Part shown: positions 43,828 to 52,030 of the stretch, piece after piece
Numbering within the stretch: position 1 is the first letter of the stretch
Layout: each line of letters starts with the position of its first letter
NCBI GenBank assembly: GCA_017460665.1
Contig: JAFUAO010000016.1
Span: 46,366-110,365, forward strand
DNA from: Ruminococcus sp.
GTDB taxonomy: Bacteria; Bacillota; Clostridia; Oscillospirales; Ruminococcaceae
Direction: 5' to 3'
Length of the DNA stretch: 64,000 bases
Notes under the pieces: generated by a model
Seen by the model: the letters and a program-made list of their open reading frames with translations, nothing else
What the model was told of the DNA's origin: nothing
Databases searched by the model: none
Position numbers and translations under genes: made by a program

Positions 43828-46206
43828 ATGTTCAAAAAAGCTGCTGCCGCAGTCATGAGTGCGGCAATGCTCGCAGGCTCCTTTGCTGTGCCTGCACAGA
43901 CGGACGCTGCGGCCTTTAGTGCCAACTACGCCGAGGCCCTGCAAAAATCCCTTTATTTCTACGAGTGCCAGCAGGCCGGACCTCTGCCGGAATGGAACCG
44001 TGTCCAGTGGCGTGCTGACTCCACCATGACCGACGAGATCCTAGGCGGCTGGTACGACGCCGGCGACCACGTCAAGTTCAACCTTCCTATGGCCTATTCC
44101 GCTTCTATGCTGGCTTGGGGACTTTACCAGTATCCCGACGGCATCGAGGAGTGCGGAGAGATGACCAATTACGTCAACAACCTTGAGTTCGTTCTGGACT
44201 ACCTTGCTGCCTGTGACCTGGGCGATGAGATCGTATATCAGGTGGGCGACGGTCAGAAGGATCACACCTGGTGGGGGCCTGTTGAGATGCTCCAGTACGG
44301 CGCTGAGGACTCCGGAGGAGATTACTCGGCGTTTCGTGCAACGCTGAAGTCGTCAAAGGGCTGCTCGGCCGTTTTCGGAGAGATGGCGGCGGCGCTGGCA
44401 GCCGGAAGCGCTGCTCTCAAGGGAAGGGTCGATCAAAGCAAGCTGGACAGCTACATCGACCACGCTGAGAACATCTTCAAGATCGCCTGCACCTCGCCCA
44501 GCGATGAGGTCTACAACAACAGCGACGCCTCGGGCTTCTACCGCTCCAGCCACTTCTACGACGAGCTCTTCTATGCCGCAAACTGGCTGTATATCGCTAC
44601 AGGCGACAGCGCATACCTGGACAAGGCCAAGGAGCTCACAGCGAACCTTGGCATCGAGAACGGAACCTCTGAGCTGGTCTACAAGTGGTCGCACTGCTGG
44701 GACGACGCCTCTCAGGGCGGTATCCTGCTGTACGCTATCAACTCGAAGGACGATTTTTACGCCGGACGTGTCAAGAAGCACCTTGACTACCTGTCAGGGG
44801 AGTGTGCTAAGGTCAATGACACCCTGCTGTATATGCACACATGGGGCTGCGCAAGATATGCCGAGACCTCGGCCTTCATCACCGCAGTTGCCTGCGATAC
44901 TGTCCTCAAGGGACAGGATAACTCTGTCTATGAGAAGTTCTATGAGGACCAGATCAACTACGTTTTAGGCGATAACCCCACTGGCCAGAGCTTCGTTGTC
45001 GGCTACGGCGACAAGCCTGCCCATAACGCCCACCACAGAACAGCCCACGGCTCTTGGAAGAACGACCTGTACTTCCCGCTCGATAACCGCCACACGCTCT
45101 ACGGCGCTCTGGTGGGAGGCCCCAACCAGGACGGCTCCTATGTGGACGATAGGAACAACTACATCAACAACGAGGTAGCTACAGACTACAACGCCGGATA
45201 TACCGCTATCCTGTGCAAGATGATCGACAAGTACGGCGGCGAGACCGATCCTAACTTCCCGCCTGTTGAGGCCCACGACGGACCGGAGTTCTTCACTGAG
45301 GTCAGCGTCAAGGGCGACGACGCCAGCGGCACCAGCCTCAGCTTCAAGATCACCAACCACTCCGCTTGGCCCGCAAGGATCCAGGACAACATCTCCTTCC
45401 GCTACTATATGGACCTGACAGAGGTAGTGGAGAACGGCTACGATCCTAAAGACGTCGTGGTGCGCTGTGACCGTGACCAGGCCGGAAGTATGTACGGCAA
45501 GGACGGGATCGCTGGCGCAGTGATCTCACCTGTGACACCCTACACGAAGGCCGGCAAGAACATCTACTACATCGAGGTGACTCTCCCTGACGGAAGAGCC
45601 GTTATGCCCGTTTCCGAGGGAAGACAGCAGTGCGAGATCATGATCGCTCTTGTTTGCCCGGAGTATCAGCGCTTCTGGGATCCTACCAATGACCCCTCAC
45701 ACGGCGAGCTGGTGGACGAGGCCGGCAACCCAAGGACAGTCACTACCACATATCTTTCCTCCAGCAGCCCCGACACCGAGCCTGTTGAGAAGACCGTGAT
45801 CAGCGGCGTGAAGGCTATCTACACTCCCACCTATATCAACGGCGAGCTTTACTACGGCACTGAGCCTGACGGGACTACCGCTGACGGAATGGGAGACTCG
45901 CCCAAGACCGAGCCCAAGGTGACTACCACAAAGGCTCCCGTGACGACGGCTCCCACTACAACAACAGCCGCAGTTCCCACAGGGACTGACGAGATCCTCT
46001 GGGGCGACGCCAACGTTGACGGAAAGGTGGACCTCCAGGACGCAGTAGCGATCCTCCAGTATGTTGCCCTTCCTAAGAAGTATCCCCTTACAGAAAAGGG
46101 CCTGACTCAGGCCGATGTTGACGGCACAGAGGGAGTTTCCGGAAAGGACGCCCTCTCTATCCAGAGATACGACGCTAAGCTGATCTCTGAGCTGCCGGAG
46201 AAATAA
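43828..46206 (+). CDS. Cellulosomal GH9 endoglucanase with CBM3 and dockerin
   Basis: 792 aa. A signal peptide (to about residue 28) is followed by a GH9 domain (about 30-480) with GGWYDAGDHVKFNLP (the Asp pair near 76-79), HHRTAHGSW and the acid catalyst Glu in NNEVATDYNAGYTA (near 449). A CBM3 domain follows directly (about 490-650), as in processive GH9-CBM3c cellulases, then a Thr/Pro linker and a dockerin (about 720-792) with two calcium-loop motifs, DANVDGKVDLQDAVAILQ and DVDGTEGVSGKDAL. It cleaves cellulose and is held on a cellulosome via the dockerin. GGAG lies 10 bp before the ATG. Confidence 0.93.
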   Translation: MFKKAAAAVMSAAMLAGSFAVPAQTDAAAFSANYAEALQKSLYFYECQQAGPLPEWNRVQWRADSTMTDEILGGWYDAGDHVKFNLPMAYSASMLAWGLYQYPDGIEECGEMTNYVNNLEFVLDYLAACDLGDEIVYQVGDGQKDHTWWGPVEMLQYGAEDSGGDYSAFRATLKSSKGCSAVFGEMAAALAAGSAALKGRVDQSKLDSYIDHAENIFKIACTSPSDEVYNNSDASGFYRSSHFYDELFYAANWLYIATGDSAYLDKAKELTANLGIENGTSELVYKWSHCWDDASQGGILLYAINSKDDFYAGRVKKHLDYLSGECAKVNDTLLYMHTWGCARYAETSAFITAVACDTVLKGQDNSVYEKFYEDQINYVLGDNPTGQSFVVGYGDKPAHNAHHRTAHGSWKNDLYFPLDNRHTLYGALVGGPNQDGSYVDDRNNYINNEVATDYNAGYTAILCKMIDKYGGETDPNFPPVEAHDGPEFFTEVSVKGDDASGTSLSFKITNHSAWPARIQDNISFRYYMDLTEVVENGYDPKDVVVRCDRDQAGSMYGKDGIAGAVISPVTPYTKAGKNIYYIEVTLPDGRAVMPVSEGRQQCEIMIALVCPEYQRFWDPTNDPSHGELVDEAGNPRTVTTTYLSSSSPDTEPVEKTVISGVKAIYTPTYINGELYYGTEPDGTTADGMGDSPKTEPKVTTTKAPVTTAPTTTTAAVPTGTDEILWGDANVDGKVDLQDAVAILQYVALPKKYPLTEKGLTQADVDGTEGVSGKDALSIQRYDAKLISELPEK

Positions 46207-46221
46207 ACAAGGAGTGATATT

Positions 46222-47454
46222 GTGCTAAAAAGACTGATCAGTTCCGTGCTGGCGATAGCTGCCGTTTTCTCGGCAGTTCCAGCCTGCCCTGTGACAGCCG
46301 CCGATGATGACACTGACCCCGAATATGAAAGGATCCTTGGAGATGTGGACGGCGACGGGATGATCACTGCAGCAGATGCCGCTGTCATTCTCAAGGATCA
46401 GGCAAACCGTGCGGTCGAGAAGCCCTCTTTATTTGACGATCCGGAATACGGTCAGCTTTATAGCCGTGAGATCGCTGATGTTGATCGGGACGGTCACATA
46501 AATGCGATCGACGCAGGCTGTATCCTCACTTTTTATGCCTATATGGCAACCGGCTTCGATGTGACTTTTCCTGAGCTGCTGGCGGACCGTGCGGCCTATC
46601 CCCAGACCTACACTGCCGACGGAGGCTTCACCGAGGAGCAGATCGCTGAGTCCCCAATAAAGCCTGTTATAACGGTCAGCAAGATCCTGGCCGATCAGTC
46701 GCAGATCTCAAACACCTTTACGATAAGTGTGGATATCGATTCCGGGAATGCTGACTTAGGCTATTACTCGACTTTGGGGCTCCATGTATACTATGATCCT
46801 CGGCTGACAGTGGAAAGGAACAGAGCCGGTGAGATCTCGATACAGCAGGGCTCCGGTACCTATTTTATCGGCATGGTCGCAAAGTCGGAGGCTGAGCCCG
46901 GGGCCGAGATGAACAGCTTCTATGTTGCTATGGCTTCAGATGATAATTCAGGCTTTGACGGAACACTGTTCACATTTAATGTGACTCTTCCGGAGAGTGC
47001 CAAGCCCGGTGATGCTTTCCCGATCGATATACGCTATGAGAGCGGCGACCTGTTCATTGACAATGCTGTCACTGAGAAGGGCTCGCTGATGCAGGCCTAC
47101 CTGTTCACTCAGGGCATCAACACCGAAGGCGGGAATGGGCTCACGTTCAGCGTGACGGAGCTTTATAAGTATCCTGGCCTTGCTGAGATAGACAGGAGCT
47201 GTGACGGCTATATCGCTATCGAGGCACCGCCCGGCGACGAGATCATCTGGGGCGACGCCAACGTTGACGGAAAGGTGGACCTCCAGGACGCAGTAGCGAT
47301 CCTTCAGTATGTTGCACTTCCCAAGAAGTATCCCCTCACAGAAAAGGGCCTGGCTCAGTCTGACGTTTCCGGCTCAGACGGCATTTCCGGAAGGGACGCC
47401 CTCTCGATCCAGATGTACGACGCTCACCTGATCTCTGAGCTTCCGGAGAAATAA
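46222..47454 (+). CDS. Secreted dockerin-cohesin-like-dockerin protein (candidate adaptor scaffoldin)
   Basis: 410 aa from a GTG with AAGGAG 7 bp upstream, 15 bp after the GH9 gene. A signal peptide (to about 26) is followed by a dockerin-like pair of EF-type loops (DVDGDGMITAADAA and DVDRDGHINAIDAG, about 36-105). A cohesin-like beta domain spans about 145-285 (VDIDSGNADLGYYSTLGLHV, FDGTLFTFNVTLPESAKPGD). The C-terminal dockerin (about 345-410) is nearly identical to that of the GH9 enzyme. A single cohesin with dockerin recalls the ScaC-type adaptors of Ruminococcus flavefaciens; the double dockerin is unusual. The cohesin call is by pattern only. Confidence 0.7.
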   Translation: MLKRLISSVLAIAAVFSAVPACPVTAADDDTDPEYERILGDVDGDGMITAADAAVILKDQANRAVEKPSLFDDPEYGQLYSREIADVDRDGHINAIDAGCILTFYAYMATGFDVTFPELLADRAAYPQTYTADGGFTEEQIAESPIKPVITVSKILADQSQISNTFTISVDIDSGNADLGYYSTLGLHVYYDPRLTVERNRAGEISIQQGSGTYFIGMVAKSEAEPGAEMNSFYVAMASDDNSGFDGTLFTFNVTLPESAKPGDAFPIDIRYESGDLFIDNAVTEKGSLMQAYLFTQGINTEGGNGLTFSVTELYKYPGLAEIDRSCDGYIAIEAPPGDEIIWGDANVDGKVDLQDAVAILQYVALPKKYPLTEKGLAQSDVSGSDGISGRDALSIQMYDAHLISELPEK

Positions 47455-47462
47455 AAACTAAG

Positions 47463-47492
47463 GCTGCGTGGCTGCTGCTGCGCAGCTTTTTT
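47463..47492 (+). terminator. Terminator after the dockerin-cohesin-dockerin gene
   Basis: GCTGCG (47463-47468) / CGCAGC (47481-47486) with a 12-nt loop and six T. Confidence 0.8.
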
Positions 47493-47506
47493 GTCGGCGG
47501 AAAGGC

Positions 47507-47536
47507 TTGACTTTCCTCAGAGAAGGGTGTTATAAT
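47507..47536 (+). promoter_or_regulatory. Promoter of the metallophosphoesterase gene
   Basis: TTGACT (47507-47512), 18 bp, TATAAT (47531-47536). Confidence 0.75.
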
Positions 47537-47566
47537 TACCATATAAGACAGCGAAAGGAGACAGCT

Positions 47567-49675
47567 ATGAAAAAGACGGACCCAAGGCCAAACGGCAAGA
47601 TCCAGGGGCTCGTTCAGCTCTTGTTCGACGATATACCCTACTCTCCCGAGGCGAGCCGGGCTCAGGAGAAGATCCAAGAGGCTCTTAGTGAGAAGTATTC
47701 CCAGCTCTGCCGGGAGAGCTCCGAGGGCGAGGCGATAGACGCTCTCCTTGCCGAGTATGGACAGCTCACCAAAATGGCAGCCCTTGCAGGCTACACTGAG
47801 GAGCAGGCCCTTGCATGGCGAAATTCCGGCGATGCTGCAGAGCTGAGGCCCACCAAGAAGCTCATGTGGAAGCAGAGGCGAAGGACCTATCTGGCTGCGC
47901 TCTTTTCAATGTTCGCAGTTGAGGAATTTGCATGGATGATATACAATGCGGTCAATGTCAACAATGAGTTTTTCTTTGTGACCGTGATGTTTGCCGTATT
48001 TGGGCTCCTGATCTTCCGCCGTGTCAAAAGCATCATCAAGACAGAGCGTGAGATCGGCGGGACCAAGTATGACAACGAGGCCTTCGCTTATCTTCGGGCG
48101 CTGTCGGATAAGTACACCAAGCGGCTGTTCAACTCCATCGCCCTGCTGATCGGCGCAGTATTCGTCTTTGTAGGCTCTGAGCTGAGCTTTTATGTGTTCG
48201 GCAATTCAAAGTCGGCAGAGCTGAAAGAGAACTTCTTCTCCAACATGATGATGGTGCAGATCCCGCTGCTTTTGCTGGTGAAGAACATCATACTGCATAA
48301 GCTGATACAAAAGCGCATTGATCTCCCTGAGAGGAAGGCCGCAAGGAGCTACGGGATCTTTATTACTTTGTTCTCCCTTGTCTACTGGACAGGCGTTACG
48401 CTTTTCATTGTCCTCGCCGGCAGCAGCATAAGCTATCCCGGCAATGTTTTCCTGGGAGCGGCAGTGATCTTCGCCCTGATCGTCTTAGTGCTGAATATGA
48501 CCGTCAGAAGGAAGGTCACCTTCAAAAATCTGGTCTTCAACGCCAAAAGAACTGCTGTCGTTACGGCGGCAGTTGTGGCCGCAGGAGGCTTTACCCTTCT
48601 GAACCGTGAAACATGGTACACCCAGAGCTACATAAATTCCGTGCCTGTGGTGGAGCACGCCTCTCATCAGATCGACTACGACGAGGAGACCGGCGTCTAT
48701 ACGATCACCTCCTCCACCGAGGATTTCAAGATCCTCCACCTGACAGATATACACATCGGCGGCAGCCTCTACTCCTACTCAAAGGACATGAAAGCGCTCA
48801 AGGCCTGCTTTGCGGAGATCGAGCATACCCGCCCCGACCTTGTGATCGTTACGGGCGACCTTTGCTTCCCCTTGGGGATCATGTCCATGTCGCTTAACAA
48901 CTCCGCACCTGTCCAGCAGTTTGCCGCTTTTATGCGAAATACAGGGATCCCCTGGGCCTTCACCTACGGCAACCACGATACTGAGAGCCTTTCGACCCTC
49001 AACAAGACCGAGCTCAACGAGGTCTACAAGTCGCTTTCCTATAAGACCTCCGGCAACCTGCTCTACCCCTACGTCCAGCCGGATATAATGGGAAGGAACA
49101 ACCAGCTCATCCAGATCCGCAACACCGACGGATCGCTGAATACCGGGCTTTTCCTCATCGACTCCAACGCCTACACCGGCGAGGGAATAAACGTCTACGA
49201 CTATATCCACGACGATCAGGTGGACTGGTACGCCGAGCAGGTGGAGCGCATGAACGCTGAGGCCGGCCATACTATCAATTCCATGGTGTTCTTCCATATC
49301 CCCTTGCAGGAGTACAAGACCGCCACGGAGCTCTATTTGCAGGGCAGCGATGAGGTCACCTGCTTTTTCGGCGAGAACCCTGGCGACCACGGCGGCATCA
49401 CCAACGATCTTGTTTGCTGCTCGGACTACCCCAGCAGGATGTTCGATACTGCCTTGGAGCTTGGCAGCACCACTGGATTTTTCTGCGGCCACGACCACTA
49501 CAACAACGCCTCGATCGAGTACAAGGGCATCCGCCTGACCTACGGCATGAGCATCGACTACCTTGCGATGCCCGGTATCGAGAAAGAAACGAAGCAGCGT
49601 GGGGCTGAGCTGATCACGATCCACCCCGACAGCAGTTGGGACCTAGAGCAGATCCCGCTGACCTCGATAACGTAA
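47567..49675 (+). CDS. Membrane-bound calcineurin-like metallophosphoesterase
   Basis: 702 aa from the ATG at 47567 (AAAGGAG 6 bp upstream). A helical N-terminal region (about 1-95) is followed by six or seven hydrophobic segments (about 100-350). The extracytoplasmic phosphoesterase domain (about 385-690) has all metal-binding motifs: LHLTDIHIG, VTGDLCF, YGNHDTES, FHIP and CGHDHYNN. The substrate is unknown; extracellular phosphomonoesters or lipid-linked phosphates are possible. It is monocistronic, between its own promoter and a strong terminator. Confidence 0.85.
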   Translation: MKKTDPRPNGKIQGLVQLLFDDIPYSPEASRAQEKIQEALSEKYSQLCRESSEGEAIDALLAEYGQLTKMAALAGYTEEQALAWRNSGDAAELRPTKKLMWKQRRRTYLAALFSMFAVEEFAWMIYNAVNVNNEFFFVTVMFAVFGLLIFRRVKSIIKTEREIGGTKYDNEAFAYLRALSDKYTKRLFNSIALLIGAVFVFVGSELSFYVFGNSKSAELKENFFSNMMMVQIPLLLLVKNIILHKLIQKRIDLPERKAARSYGIFITLFSLVYWTGVTLFIVLAGSSISYPGNVFLGAAVIFALIVLVLNMTVRRKVTFKNLVFNAKRTAVVTAAVVAAGGFTLLNRETWYTQSYINSVPVVEHASHQIDYDEETGVYTITSSTEDFKILHLTDIHIGGSLYSYSKDMKALKACFAEIEHTRPDLVIVTGDLCFPLGIMSMSLNNSAPVQQFAAFMRNTGIPWAFTYGNHDTESLSTLNKTELNEVYKSLSYKTSGNLLYPYVQPDIMGRNNQLIQIRNTDGSLNTGLFLIDSNAYTGEGINVYDYIHDDQVDWYAEQVERMNAEAGHTINSMVFFHIPLQEYKTATELYLQGSDEVTCFFGENPGDHGGITNDLVCCSDYPSRMFDTALELGSTTGFFCGHDHYNNASIEYKGIRLTYGMSIDYLAMPGIEKETKQRGAELITIHPDSSWDLEQIPLTSIT

Positions 49676-49680
49676 AAAAA

Positions 49681-49714
49681 CTCATAAGGGAGGGCCTCTC
49701 CCTTATGAGCTTTT
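49681..49714. terminator. Bidirectional terminator after the metallophosphoesterase
   Basis: A perfect 12-bp stem, CTCATAAGGGAG / CTCCCTTATGAG, followed by CTTTTTG and preceded by an A7 run, also used by the convergent thioesterase. Confidence 0.9.
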
Positions 49715-49718
49715 TGCT

Positions 49719-50111
49719 TTATGCTTTGTTGAAGCCGACGCACTGGGCCACCGCAACGATGTTGTCGAGGTCGTCACGGATCTGGACGTTGTACGAGCAG
49801 GTGCTCCTGCCGTCCTTTATCAGGTGAGCCTCGGCGATGAGCTTTTTGCCCCTCACCGGCCCGACGTAGCTTATGGAGCAGCTCAGCCCCACGGTCCGCA
49901 TTTTCTGCCAATTAGAGGCAACTGCGAAGGCGTAGTCGGCCAGAGTGTAATGCACTCCGCCCATAACGCCGCCCATGGCGTTGAAATGCCGCTCAGTGAG
50001 CTCCACGCTGCACTTTGCGTAGTGGTCGCCGATCTCGTCCACCACCATGCCGTTCTCGGTGGCGAAGCGGTCCTGGGCGAACTGCTGTCTGACTTTTTCA
50101 AGGTCTGTCAT
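49719..50111 (-). CDS. PaaI-family hotdog thioesterase
   Basis: 130 aa from the ATG at 50111 (AGGAG 8 bp upstream; the ATG at 50117 is 2 bp from it). The hotdog-fold motif GGVMGGVHYTLADYAFAVASN is split around the helix that carries the catalytic Asp, with VDEIGDHYAKCSVELTERHF before it. These enzymes hydrolyse acyl-CoA or aryl-CoA thioesters. It follows the acyl-CoA synthetase on the same strand, so the two may act on the same acyl-CoA pool. Confidence 0.87.
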   Translation of the reverse strand: MTDLEKVRQQFAQDRFATENGMVVDEIGDHYAKCSVELTERHFNAMGGVMGGVHYTLADYAFAVASNWQKMRTVGLSCSISYVGPVRGKKLIAEAHLIKDGRSTCSYNVQIRDDLDNIVAVAQCVGFNKA

Positions 50112-50163
50112 TTTCATCGCTCCTATGGTTAATTTTTCCGTCAGTCCTCGAATGTCGGGCGCC

Positions 50164-51798
50164 TCAGTTCTTGATCTGCTTAGCAACAAGGCTCTCTCCG
50201 CAGTAGATCTGGCGGAGCTTGGGCTTTTCGATCTTTCCGGTGGGATTTCTGGGAACATCGGCGAAGATGATCTTATGGGGCCTCTTGTATCTGGGGAGCT
50301 TCTGGCAGAAGGTGTTGATCTCATCCTCAGTGCATGAGACCTCCTCCTTGATGGAGATGATAGCCGCAGCGATCTCGCCCAGACGCTTGTCGGGGAGTCC
50401 GATAACGGCCACGTCCTTCACAGCCGGGTGAGAGCGGAGGAAGTCCTCGATCTGTACGGGGTAAAGGTTCTCGCCGCCGCTGATGATCACGTCCTTCTTC
50501 CTGTCCACCAGGTAGATGAAGCCGTCCTCGTCCTCCTGAGCCATATCTCCGGTCAGGAGCCAGCCGTCCTTCAGGGTCTCGGCCGTGGCCTTCTCGTCAC
50601 GGTAATAGCAGGTCATGACGCCGGGGCCCTTTACGCAGAGCTCGCCCACCTGGCCACGCTCTACGGTGTTGAAGTCCTCGTCGCAGATCTTGACCTCCCA
50701 GCCAAAGCCTGCCTTGCCGATAGCGCCTACCTTGTGGATATTCTCCACTCCCAGGTGGACACAGCCGGGGCCGATAGACTCGCTGAGGCCGTAGTTGGTG
50801 TCGTACTGATGATCCGGGAAGTGCTCCTTCCACCTTGCGATGAGCGAAGGGGGAACGGGCTGAGCGCCGATGTGCATGAGCCTCCACTGAGAGAGCTGGT
50901 ACTCAGCAGGATCGATCTCGCCCCTGTCGATAGCGTCGAGTATATCCTGAGCCCACGGCACCAGCAGCCAAACGATCGTACAGAGCTCGTTGGAGACAGT
51001 GGTGATGATCGACTTGGGCTTGACGCCCTTGAGGATAACGGCCTTGCTGCCGGAGTAGAGACTGCCGAACCAGTGCATCTTGGCGCCGGTATGGTAAAGG
51101 GGCGGTATGCACAGGAATACATCGTCACGGGTCTGGCCGTGGTGTGCCTGCTCGCACTTAGCTGAGTGGACAAGGCTCTGGTGCTTGTGGAGGATAGCCT
51201 TGGGGAAGCCTGTAGTTCCCGATGAGAAGTAGATAGCGGCGTAGTCGTCGTCTGTCAGCTTTATGTCAGGAGCCTGACTGGAGCAGTTGGCAACATGGCT
51301 GTCGTAGTGCTCTGCGAAGGAGGGGCAGCCCTCTCCGACGTAGAAGAGCAGGCGGTTGCGGCTGATCTCGTCAGCGATCTCCTCCACTCTTCCGATGAAT
51401 TCCGGGCCGAACATGAGCACGTCCACCTCAGCAAGGTCCAGGCAGTACTTGATCTCGTCGGAGGTATAGCGGAAATTCAGCGGCACGGCCAGTGCTCCGG
51501 TCTTGAGCACGCCGAAGTATATCGGCAGCCACTCAAGGCAGTTCATCAGCAGGATGCCCACCTTGTCTCCCTTTTTCACGCCTCTTTCAAGGAGGAGGTT
51601 GGCGAAGCGGTTGGCCTTCTCGTCGAAGACCTTCCATGTGATCTCACGGCGGTAGTGGCACAGCGGATCTGGCTCGATGAGCTCGTACTCCTTCCAAGTG
51701 ACCCTGCGGACCTCAGTGATCTCGGGGTTGACCTCTACGAGAGCGATGTCGCTGCCGTAGAGCTCTGCATTTCTTTCAAGAAATTCTGTGATCGGCAT
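50164..51798 (-). CDS. Acyl-CoA synthetase (AMP-dependent synthetase/ligase)
   Basis: 544 aa. Adenylation motifs: YFSSGTTGFPKAILHKH (P-loop), NYGLSESIGPG, WLLTGDMAQEDEDGFIYLVD, and the C-terminal lysine in NPTGKIEKP. It activates a carboxylic acid to acyl-AMP and then acyl-CoA. The class is medium/long-chain ligase-like; the substrate is unassigned. AAAGGA precedes the ATG. The downstream PaaI thioesterase is 52 bp away and probably co-transcribed. Confidence 0.9.
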   Translation of the reverse strand: MPITEFLERNAELYGSDIALVEVNPEITEVRRVTWKEYELIEPDPLCHYRREITWKVFDEKANRFANLLLERGVKKGDKVGILLMNCLEWLPIYFGVLKTGALAVPLNFRYTSDEIKYCLDLAEVDVLMFGPEFIGRVEEIADEISRNRLLFYVGEGCPSFAEHYDSHVANCSSQAPDIKLTDDDYAAIYFSSGTTGFPKAILHKHQSLVHSAKCEQAHHGQTRDDVFLCIPPLYHTGAKMHWFGSLYSGSKAVILKGVKPKSIITTVSNELCTIVWLLVPWAQDILDAIDRGEIDPAEYQLSQWRLMHIGAQPVPPSLIARWKEHFPDHQYDTNYGLSESIGPGCVHLGVENIHKVGAIGKAGFGWEVKICDEDFNTVERGQVGELCVKGPGVMTCYYRDEKATAETLKDGWLLTGDMAQEDEDGFIYLVDRKKDVIISGGENLYPVQIEDFLRSHPAVKDVAVIGLPDKRLGEIAAAIISIKEEVSCTEDEINTFCQKLPRYKRPHKIIFADVPRNPTGKIEKPKLRQIYCGESLVAKQIKN

Positions 51799-51864
51799 AA
51801 CAAAAAACTGTCCTTTCTGATCGCTTCACGCTTTGAAAGCTGTAAAGCGGGAAATCATAAGATT

Positions 51865-51893
51865 ATTTTACCACATAAAAGCAAAAAAGTAAA
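51865..51893 (-). promoter_or_regulatory. Promoter of the acyl-CoA synthetase gene
   Basis: Minus strand TTTACT (51893-51888), 17 bp, TAAAAT (51870-51865) with an extended -10 TG. Confidence 0.65.
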
Positions 51894-51956
51894 GGCCTTT
51901 TTGAAAATATTTGTGAATAACACAGAGGAAAAGGACGGGAAAATGCTCTGCTGCCG

Positions 51957-51985
51957 TTGCTTTTTTGGGGAGATCATGGTATGAT
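51957..51985 (+). promoter_or_regulatory. Promoter of the DUF4434-dockerin gene
   Basis: TTGCTT (51957-51962), 17 bp, TATGAT (51980-51985). Confidence 0.6.
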
Positions 51986-52030
51986 AAGGGTAACAAAGGC
52001 TCCGGGACCGCCGGAGGAAAGGAGACTGCC

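Noticed and set aside
47468-47566. N-terminal extension of the metallophosphoesterase
   Set aside because: The extension runs through a terminator and a consensus promoter; the ATG at 47567 has AAAGGAG.
49719-50324. Longer version of the thioesterase starting at 50324
   Set aside because: The extra 70 N-terminal residues overlap the end of the acyl-CoA synthetase in another frame and look like a frame shadow; a good ribosome binding site lies before 50111.
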